From Seiridium cupressi (Eukaryota > Ascomycota > Sordariomycetes > Amphisphaeriales > Sporocadaceae), in contig JARVKI010000023.1 of the NCBI GenBank assembly GCA_036674765.1, positions 1 to 64,000 of the forward strand: a stretch of 64,000 nt of DNA, given 5' to 3'. Every line of letters starts with the position of its first letter. Within the stretch, counting starts at the first letter, position 1. Under the pieces are notes generated by a model. That model saw only the letters and a program-made list of their open reading frames with translations. It did not search any database and was not told where the DNA came from. The translations under genes were made by a program, and so were the position numbers. Shown here piece by piece: positions 1 through 8,919 of this stretch.

Positions 1-1256
1 TTTTATTTTATAATTTTAAACTTTATATTTATTATAATTTTATATATTAATAATTTAATATATTATTATTATATAAAGAAAAATAAAATAAAATTTTAAA
101 TTAATATAATAATTTTTTATAATTGTTATATTATTAATATTAATTAATATTTTAATATTATAATAATATTAATTTTAAATAAATATATATTTAATATTTT
201 ATATATAATATATATTAATTAAATATAACGCGATTTATTTTTATTTTAATATTATTTAAAAATAAAAAAATATATTATTAATATATATTATATAATTTTA
301 ATATTCGTTTTTTTAATTTTAAAAATATAAGTTTAAAATTAAAAGATTTAATAATAATATATTATAATATTAAATATTTTAAACGTATAAATATATATTA
401 TTTAAAAGTTAAATACCGGTTTTAATTTTATTATTTTTAATAATAATTAAATTTATTAAATTTAAAATTATTAAATTATTAAAACTTAATTATATATTAA
501 TATATAATAAAATATTATAAATTATTACGGTATTAAAACGTTATTAAAACGTTAATAATATAACGTTTATAAAAAGCCGTTATATTAATTTAAAATTTAA
601 TTTTCTTTTTTTTTCTTTATATAATAATAATATATTAAATTATTAATATATAAAACCGTTATAAAATAATTTTATAATTTTTATAAAATAATAAATTTTA
701 ATTTATTAAATATTAAATATATATATTATAATATATATTTATTTAAATATAATAATAAAATATATTAATTTAAAAAATAAAAAAATATTTTAATATAAAT
801 TATATAAAATATAATAATTCTTTTTAATTTTTTAATAAATTTTATAAAGGATTTTTTTAAAATATTTTAATATTAAATTTAATATAATAAAATTTTATTT
901 TAAATTAATAAAATAAATTTTTAATTTAATAAAAATATATATAATTATATTTAAAATAATATAATTTAATTATAATAATTTATAATTATAATAATTTTAA
1001 ATTTTATTAATATAATTATAAATAAAATAAATAAAACTAATATTAATATTAATTTATTTTATTTATTAATATTATTTAAAAATTTAATTATTAAATTAAT
1101 AAATAATTATAAAAAATAATATATTTTTATAATTCTTTTAAAAATATTATAATTTAACTTAATATTAATATTTTCTTATATATTATAACCGTTTATAATA
1201 ACTTTTTTTTATTAAAACTTTTTTATTATTAAAATAATTCCGATAATTTAATTTAA
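1..1256. repeat. Extreme A+T block, RIP-saturated repeat remnant
   Basis: Almost pure A/T with no open reading frame. Reading every line by eye I find no CpA and a single TpG (near 124), while about 13 CpG dinucleotides survive (for example near 229-231, 306, 384, 417 and 528-580). RIP in ascomycetes deaminates C mainly in CpA context, so loss of CpA/TpG with retention of CpG is what a repeat mutated to exhaustion looks like. The original element cannot be identified. A centromere or subtelomere A+T isochore is the alternative. Confidence 0.8.
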
Positions 1257-1291
1257 TGTATACGTAGTGCCGCTTTTAAATTTAATAAACC

Positions 1292-3018
1292 TTAAGCAAC
1301 CCATTTCCATCCTTTACCCTTCGCGTCGGCCCATCGCACACCAACACAGCCCAAGGTGGCACCCATCAGGAGCGCCCCATCCCAATACACCATATTGGTA
1401 TATGCTCGTGTTCCCGCCTCCGAGTCGGCGAGTAGCTGTCCGCCAACGGGACTCCCGAACATAGTCCCGAGCCCCCTAACTAGGAGGATAAACGCGTTTA
1501 CGGCGACATATTGCCGAATACCGAAGACTTCCGCGATTAACGCTGGGAAAAGCGCGTAGTACCCTCCGCCTGAAAAGCTATACAAAACGATAAAAGCTAG
1601 CCAAAGCGAGAAGGCAGGGGCGGAGGCGGTTGCTAATACGCTCGAGAGCCAGAAGGCAAAAACGCTAGCGGCGGCGAGAAACAATGTCAAGGCAAGTGTG
1701 TTTTGCCGGCCGAGGCGGTCGCCAGCGTATCCGGTTAAAATTCGCGATACGGCGTTGATAACATTAGCAGCGGCGAGGAGGTTGGCGCCTGTAGAGGCAG
1801 ATCGGCCCAGAACTACAGTATATGAAGGAATAAAGGCAAGTGGAAGTTGGGCACCAGCCGCCTAGAAGGGTGTTAGCAGGTCTGTTTTTGGTCGTTCAAG
1901 ATGATTCTTTTGAGGACTTGCTTGGAGAAATGCTGCGATAACAGAAAAGATGAACGTTGGTCTTGCGGCCAGAGTACGTGAGACATGTGTGTTCCGTCTT
2001 TCCTCTCTATCTGGAGACGAAACACCCGCGAACCGACTCCGCGGCACTGCCCATGCGATTGGCAGACCAGTAACTATGTTCATAAGGGCATATATCCTAA
2101 GTGTCCAGCGGCCGCCCACAGAGCTTAGAAGTGCCCGGATAATAGGTGAAAAGATAAGACTGCGTACGAAAAAGAGTTAGTAATCACTCTGTCAAATGAG
2201 GATGTGAGTTGGCAGAGTCATATATGAGGAGTGAGCTCTCCGACCAACATGTCCAATTAGGGACTTTGAGCTCCTTAGACATTTTGGAAAAGGGTTGGGA
2301 TAGCCAGCCCCCAAACGACATACCCGCCAGTGCCACCACCGGCAAGAATCTGGAAAGACGAGAAGTCAGCAATAGCACAATCAGGAACTTCATTCTAGGG
2401 AATATCACAATTCATAAACAGGACACTTACAAACCCCATAGCCGTGGCCCTATGCGAAGTAAAGTACTCGGGAGCCGGCGATAAAAGTGGAAAATAAATG
2501 AACGACATGCCAAGGCCAACAAGAAGGCCCTGTGTGAGTAGGAGCTGCCAGAGAGTAGTGCTGAAGGAGGCTAGCGTAAACCCTACGGCAACGAGCAGCA
2601 CCCCAAAGACTGTGATTGAGCGGCGCCAAAGCCCGCTGGAAGGTGTAATTCCTTTCCAAGTCCCGTGCTCGATGCGGGACATAATAGGGTTCACAATAAT
2701 ACCGCCTGCCCAAGTAAGTCCATAACACAACGTGCCTACAAAGGCGAGCAGTGCCGTCGGAGGTGTAGCCTGCGAGGCTAGCGAGGGTACCAAGACATCT
2801 TGACTAGGCGAGAGGTAATATTCTTGGAAGACACCAAAAGTCTGATTGTAACCTATCGTTAAACCTGTGGCGACGAAAGCAGAGGCGAGCACTACGGCTT
2901 GCTTCCTGCGTGACACTGGTGGTAAGCCCGGCGCTGGAGTCAATTCGGACTCGAATGCATCCGGTGGTGAGTCGGCGGCGCGTGCCGGGAGCTCTATTGT
3001 TTGAGCTTGTGATGCCAT
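1292..3018 (-). CDS. MFS transporter, monocarboxylate (MCT/MCH)-like
   Basis: Four exons: 3018-2431, 2349-2324, 2159-1922 and 1861-1292, giving 473 aa, the usual length of the family. Phases fit at every junction. The first transmembrane segment starts near residue 47 after a hydrophilic, acidic N-terminus, as in yeast Mch-type and fungal monocarboxylate/riboflavin-type permeases. The region around the second and third exons reads GGTGGLIFSPIIRALL then GGRWTLRIYA, the conserved TM5-TM6 loop of MCT proteins. The second exon is only 26 nt. The last intron (1921-1862) has a GC-AG pair with an otherwise consensus GCAAGT donor and a CTAAC branch point. The likely role is proton-coupled uptake or export of a carboxylate at a membrane; the substrate is unknown. 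The stop codon lies about 36 bp from the RIP-mutated block, yet the frame is intact. Confidence 0.85.
1862..1921 (-). other. GC-AG intron in the MCT-like transporter gene
   Basis: The only phase-consistent junction here joins the codon ending at 1922 to 1861. It uses donor GCAAGT instead of GT, a TGCTAAC branch point and a TTCTAG acceptor. The intron is 60 nt, a multiple of three, and contains an in-frame stop. The nearby GT at 1917-1916 would put the last exon out of frame. Confidence 0.75.
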
Positions 3019-3687
3019 ACTGTAGCTCCTGTGGTAACTAAAGTATGGAATTGGGCTGGAAAATAAAGAATGGAAGTAATTTGAGAAATCGGAAGGGCAA
3101 TACAGCGCTGACGGACCTGCCCCGCATTCGGGGGACCCCCTAAGCGCGTACCCCATAGAGCTTAGACTACCCAGTAATCATGCTCCACCTCCAGTGGCCT
3201 TCGCACTAATGAGAGCGAGCCCACTGCTTAGCGTGTCCTTGGCTACGAAGAAGATACGGGCCAGAACATAGCGATCACGGTCTCGCGGAGAGGTGTTAGT
3301 CAGATGCCAGAATGCTATGAAATGCGTCTGCATATATCGCATTACAATACAGATTAACGACAGACAGAGTTCGTCGTCTGAGGCGGCGCCATAAGAGTCA
3401 GATCCTCTTCAAGGTCGTGAATAAGCACTACTAACCGTAGTCACTTAATGTAGAAACATGTCGCTTTCTAACGGTTGAAGCAAGGCGTAGAACCTACAAA
3501 CAGCCACAAATTTTGCTATCACACAAGGCATGCGTTGGAAATCCCAGCAAGCTTGAATTCCGGCCTCTACATAAGAACAAATTGACCGAATCGGAGTTGG
3601 GCCATGTACGGTCGCAAAGATTCACCGCTCAGCCATTTTCAGTCTAGTAAGTTGAGGGATTTCCCTCAGGGGTCTCAGTTGGATCGC
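3019..3687. other. Intergenic, no gene seen
   Basis: Space between the 5' end of the transporter and the 3' end of the synthetase-like gene, both on the minus strand. It should hold the transporter promoter. I see no convincing ORF or RNA gene. Confidence 0.6.
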
Positions 3688-5384
3688 CTAGGGGCTCAGC
3701 CTATTCACATCCCTCGGGAACAACGTGACCTCCCGGACATCATCCAGCCCCAGAAATCCTTGTAGCAACCTATTGACACCCAACCCACAACCGCCATGTC
3801 GCGGCATGCCGTACTTGAAAGCCGTCAAGTAGGCCTGCCATTTCTCCGACTCCGGATCCAACGGCGGACCACACACACCTGCCCGCATAGCCTCGCGCAC
3901 CTCTTCATATGTATTGACGCGCTCACTACCAGAGCAGATCTCACGCCCACCCACAAGGGTGTCCCACGTGTTCGAGAGACCGGGTGCCTGAGGGTTCGCC
4001 CTCGAGTTGAATTGGCGCATGGACGCGGGATACTGATCAATGGTGAACACATCCGTCTGGCCAAGATGTGAAGACTCGCGGAAGTGGCGGCCAAGGGTGG
4101 CTTCCTCCAGGTCGCTGATTGCCAGGAAAAACACTTCATAAGCACTCGGAAACGGGAAAGGCAGGCGAGTTCAATGACAATGACTTACGTGAAATTCTTC
4201 TTGCTGTCCGTATCGAAGCCGAGCTCCTCGCGCAATATCCGCTTGGCCTCGAAGAAGGAGACACGTGGGACCTTACCCTGCCCATCCAGGCCAATCCGGA
4301 ACGGTCTGGCAGAGGGGTATAGCCTCTGGATGACCTCGACGAGATGGCGATACTGCTTGCGCTCCTGCAGACCCCGGAAGACGAATACGAGCATCGACTC
4401 GATCATGTTGACCACCTCGTAGTAATCGTCGTCGAAAGCCATGCCTATATCTAGGACGGTAAACTATGATAGACCGTGTGTTAATAGGTATAGTCAAGAA
4501 CGATACGACGATTCAGGGCGCGATGCCACAGGATAGTGGAATCATGTACCCACCTCGGTCATGTGCCGTGCAGATGCGCTCGACTTGGCCTCAGCCCGGA
4601 ACACGGGACCGATCTCAAACACACGTTGCATGTCCATAGCGAGGGCCATCTGCTTGTGATGCTGCGAGCTTTGTGCTAGCCAGGCATCACGGCCGAAATA
4701 GGGCAGGTGGAAGAACTCATTGTCGCCGGCGATCGTGGCGTCTATTATGCGCGGGGTATGGACCCAGTGGAAACCGTTTGAGCAGAGGAACTCGACGATC
4801 AACTGGCACATGCCGGAATGGAGCTTGAATATGGCTCCGGCGGCCCCGCTCCGCACATCTAGGATGCGGTTGTCGAGTCTCTTTTCGAGCCGCGATGTAG
4901 CCAAATCATTTGTGTGGGACGGGGGTAGGTCCGGATATGCCTGGGCGATCACGAGCAGCTCGGTCACCTGGACGGAATGGACAGTATTTGGAACGTCGCG
5001 GTGACCATCAACAGCGACTCCATTGCCGTTTATATTTGCCTCAGCGCCAGCCAGGTGGACGTGGCCCGACAGCCTCACAATGGACTCAGGGGTTAGCTTT
5101 TTAGCCTTCTCCCAAGCTGCATCTCCGACGGTATTTGCCTCGATAATACCTTGGAGGAAGGTGTCTTGGAGTCTAAGCTCCAGGCGCAGCGGGGCTGGAT
5201 CCTCAGGCCTAAGGACTGAGTTTACCCTGGCTTCGAAGGTCACAGACTCTCCCTTCAAGTTCTGACGCAACAGGGTGGCCTATACAACGTCTTAGGCTTT
5301 ATTGGTCACAGAAAGTTGGGGATAACATCAGTAACTCACGAGGTTCTCGGCGGAGACAATAGTACCTTTTCCAATGGAGGACAT
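3688..5384 (-). CDS. Divergent aspartyl-tRNA synthetase-like protein (class II aaRS)
   Basis: Four exons: 5384-5340, 5279-4554, 4463-4189 and 4114-3688, giving 490 aa with all phases consistent. An N-terminal OB-fold (about residues 20-115) precedes a class II catalytic core. Motif 2 is visible as FRAE (242-245) and RHMTE (253-257), and motif 3 near 457-464 ends in the conserved Arg. It is shorter than usual cytosolic fungal enzymes because it lacks their basic N-terminal extension. Several normally invariant stretches differ: the SEGGA flipping loop is replaced by an IAGDNE-like stretch, QSPQLYKQ is QSSQHHKQ, the motif 2 loop is longer and lacks the usual NTHRH, and GLER is GVNR. Adenylation-related Arg, Gln and Lys residues remain. 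This looks like a paralog rather than the essential synthetase. It could be a self-resistance copy or a biosynthetic aminoacyl-transfer enzyme, which its oxygenase neighbours make plausible. Confidence 0.8.
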
Positions 5385-7051
5385 TGTGACTATGAGAGAA
5401 GAGCTATACTGCACGACTTATGCTGATTGACTTTCGAACGATGAAAGCGAAAACGAGGACGTGACGACGGATTCTACCAGACTACGGAGAAGGACTCAAT
5501 ATATCGCCTCATTATGTGCCAGCTTAACTCAAGTATGTCACGACAGCTTATTCGTGCCACTATCCATGATACATGCCATCGCCTTCGGAGCATATATCAT
5601 TTACTACATTCACACCGGCGCAGTAAATACAGCCAAGACCGGGGGGCTATCCGAGCGGAGCCGTTATGTAAATGGCTTAAGAAGCTGCTGTGACGAACTA
5701 CAATGTCATCCACATTGCCGTGGGAAAATTCATATGCTCCACGTTCGATACTCCACCCCTCCAATCAGGTACAGAGGATGGTTTCCATTTGATAATACAT
5801 ATTCTCCAGGATGCAGCAGTCGTCGTAAAATAAGCCCTATCAACAGCCAGACTCTTGGACTTAAGAGCCCAGGCCATGCATCATGTCCGCCTCCTGCACT
5901 GGTAACTGCTTTGGGAATCTGTACATGATCGGCTTCGCAATTATCTGGATTGTAAGCCAAAGATTCTGCAACGCAGGGCCGGACTTCAGATGGTCTGCGG
6001 CTTAGAGTCCAGGATGACGACGGCCCCTCCACAGCGGGACATCTACATAGAAAAACTACTAGGTGACGTAAAAATATCCACTTGGGAAGCTAAATGCTGA
6101 CTGAGGTGAGATCCCTTGTTGATGAACCCCAAGAAAGTCAGGGATGTGATCCTTGACCGATGTTGAAGCACTTCATCGGCTGCTGCGGTCGAAGCGCCAA
6201 GGACTGAAGGGAAATAGATCTCCGCCATATGCACTAAAAGTACCTTGCAGGCAAGTGTTGTACGAGGTGCACTGCAGTATGCAAGTCCAAAAGGGTTCCC
6301 AGGAGTGACAAACTCCCAAACAGGGAAAAAGGGCCAAGGCGGGGTTGTTGCTTCTCGAACGCTGCAACTAGCCGGGGCCCGTTCTTAGTAGTGATCCTCC
6401 GCCACATCCCCAGATCCGGCAGGGCCCGGCGTGCATTAGCGTCGGTGTATTTGATGACTGGCCAGGCGCCCTAAATCCGTGCATCCACTATATGCAGCAG
6501 GACCTTTACACAAGAAATTGCACACATCCCCACATATTTAGCGAAAAATTTGACGAATACATATAATAAAAATTGAGGAAAAATCTTAAAATATTAAAAA
6601 TTCGTATTCGAATTAATTTTTATATACCCGATAAGTTAGTACTTTTAAAAGATTTTAAATTCGTTAAATTAGTAAGTTATATACTCGCGAACTCGGAGCG
6701 GCTTAGAGAAGTGTGCAATATCTTGTGTGGAGGTCCTGGCAGGTGTGTCTAAAGCAGTACTGATGGCGGGAAACTCACTTATAGGCAGTGCGCAGGAAAA
6801 TCATGGTCAAGCTCACTACCAATCATGATCGTTAGAGCTCAACGTGCGAGAGAGCCTGCTTCTTGACGGGCCTATCGGTGGCTCTTATAGGCGAACGTGA
6901 TTAAAGCATGCCAAGTAAAGGCCTAGTTAAACATTACTGGACAAAAGCTTTGATAAAACTGGGCCGATGCTATTTTCAGGTAGTAATGGGCACTTCTCTT
7001 TAATTACTCCATACGTTTCTAATATGCAACTTGAAACCCCTCTATGCTAAG
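5385..7051. other. Intergenic with a small A+T-rich island
   Basis: No ORF here resembles a known protein; those present are short and overlap on both strands. About 6540-6690 is markedly A+T-rich with a near-palindromic core around 6596-6624, probably a small decayed repeat. The 5' flank of the synthetase-like gene is at 5385-5700. Confidence 0.5.
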
Positions 7052-7985
7052 CTAAACTTTGTACGGACGCAAGAGGTAGATGATGCCATTTCTCACTCTC
7101 TTGGCGCCCGGCGGGGCCACGACGCGGTGCACAGTGGAACGTACGCGTCCTCCAGACTTTGCCGAGAGTTCGTCTGCAACGTTGATGAGGACCGAGCCCT
7201 CGACGACCGGCACCGTCTCCCAGGCCTCGGTCTGGTTCCCCTGTGCATCATAGATTGGTATCTGCGTGGTGACCTCGTCGTACCACAGCAGCGTCGCCAG
7301 CCCGAAGTCCGTGTGCCACGGGTGGATGACCTTGCCGGCATCGTGAATCGGAGGCTTATACACCAATTTGAGCGCCGTGTCGCTGGGCACGATAGGGTCA
7401 TCGCTCAGCTCAGGTATGTCGATGTTCACGGCGGCACACAACTCAGCGAGAACCGTTTGAATGGCGTCGTTGAAAGCTGTGATGGTGCGAGTGATCCGCT
7501 CCTTCTGCGGCTCGAAAGTGGCAGGCAGATTCCACTTGCCAAGCTGGAACTCATCCCGTGCGATCTATGATGGATGGGTCAGAATTGGGCCACCAACAAA
7601 ATGCTTTTTAGGGTGCGCACCTCGTAGTACTCGAAACCTTTACCAACATGGTAACTGTGTTGAAGATGAACTGTGAGTAAAAATGGAATGCCCAAGCATG
7701 GAAATCACGTCTGCCATACCCTCGTTCCATTCCCTCGCGAAGGCTAGCGGTCTTTTCGACGGAATCTTCGGGCAGATTGAAGAACTCGTGCCCAGTTTTG
7801 AAGACGGCTGGCACGTCCTCAAAGACAGCTTTCGTTCTAGGGCCGCGGAGGTCTAGATAGAACATGCCAACCGTTTTACTGGCCTGCACGAGCTTCTGGA
7901 TCTCAGTGCCATCTTTGTTGGCCAGTGCTTCGTAGTTGATTACGGCAAGCGAGGCAATTTTCTCTTGAGGGGTATCAACAGTCAT
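7052..7985 (-). CDS. Fe(II)/2-oxoglutarate-dependent dioxygenase (isopenicillin-N-synthase-like)
   Basis: Three exons: 7985-7720, 7654-7621 and 7564-7052, 270 aa. The N-terminus has the DIOX_N pattern (IASLAVINYEALA, about residues 10-22), and the ERGY segment crosses the first intron. The jelly-roll core carries the iron ligands His184-x-Asp186 (HPWHTDFG) and His246 (STVHRVVAPPG). The protein stops soon after YLLRP, roughly 40-60 residues earlier than common fungal relatives, and the usual Arg-x-Ser for 2-oxoglutarate is not obvious in this model, so a missed 3' exon is possible. Such enzymes hydroxylate, desaturate or cyclise small molecules in the cytosol. It lies between the synthetase-like gene and the iron-oxidase-like gene, with start codons of this gene and the latter facing away from each other across about 0.8 kb. 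Confidence 0.8.
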
Positions 7986-8803
7986 GGTGGTCTTGAGTAG
8001 GGAGCAACGGGAAAACTATTCTGACAAGTGAATTTCAGCAACGCAATGAGCTTTATGACTGGCTATAAATGTTGGAGAATAGAAGGGCTAAGAGTAAGAT
8101 GAGAAAACAGAATGTATGGGAACTGATTTGTAGGGTTTCACAATACGTAATAATTTCCTTCGGAGGATACTCTGCATGTCGGAATGCAGGATACTGAGAC
8201 TACTCCTGCATGTTTCAAGGTACTTTTCGACTGAATAATATATGTCACAACTAAGGGGGGCTGAGATGTAAATCGGGGAAGTTACCCCCGAAACCCTGCG
8301 AGGTCGATTGTACCTCTTGTAGAATACTACTCAGTACATATTTACAAGCCTAAGCCATTTCCTCAGCGCACACCCCCTCCCTTTTATTCGCCCCCTGGAA
8401 GACATACACAAGGATCACGACATGCCACATCCTATTGGTGAACAGTGAACAATAATGCACCTGGCCATCATCATATGATAAACGTCAACGCAATTCCATT
8501 ATACCGAGAGGAGATGGGGAAGGAGCCAAGACTGCGCCGATATACGTGGCGACAACGGTGTTAGTATTCTTGATAGCTTTGGAACTTAGACCCTGGCTTG
8601 AAGGATCCTACGTTGACGCGGCAGATGTTGCCATACATTCGTCCCCGGGATGTAGCAACGGGATGGCATTTGGGTATATAAGTGTACCCAGCTGACAAGT
8701 AATAATATATTACTGAACATCTTCATGAACACGAATAGGAAGACCTTTACGAAAGAGATACATCAAAAACTTTCAAAGAACTCAGACCTTCCCAAATTTC
8801 AGG
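7986..8803. promoter_or_regulatory. Divergent promoter between oxygenase and iron-oxidase-like gene
   Basis: The 818 bp separate two start codons that point away from each other, so the segment can drive both genes. A TATA-like TATATAAG lies at 8675-8682, about 120 bp before the plus-strand start at 8804. An upstream ATG at 8725 opens a 64-codon frame that overlaps the main start. Confidence 0.55.
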
Positions 8804-8919
8804 ATGTTATCTACAGGCGTCTTGACAATATCACACTATCATCTTATCATTCCGTTGGCTGTATTTTTGCCCGCTGTGTTTTATTACTTAGGGGTGACAA
8901 CGAAGAAGAACCTCTTTAA
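8725..8919 (+). other. Overlapping upstream ORF (64 codons)
   Basis: It opens 79 bp before the main start at 8804 and ends inside the main gene in a different frame. If the transcript starts near the TATA-like box at 8675, this ATG is met first and could reduce translation of the main protein. No similarity to a known peptide is evident, so it may be neutral. Confidence 0.3.

Noticed and set aside
1916..1917. GT donor (GTCCTC) for the last intron of the MCT-like gene
   Set aside because: It leaves the following exon out of phase; the GC donor four bases upstream restores the frame.
5461..5928. 155-codon plus-strand ORF
   Set aside because: No resemblance to a protein family, rich in Cys/Arg/Ser as chance frames are, and overlapped by a frame on the other strand.
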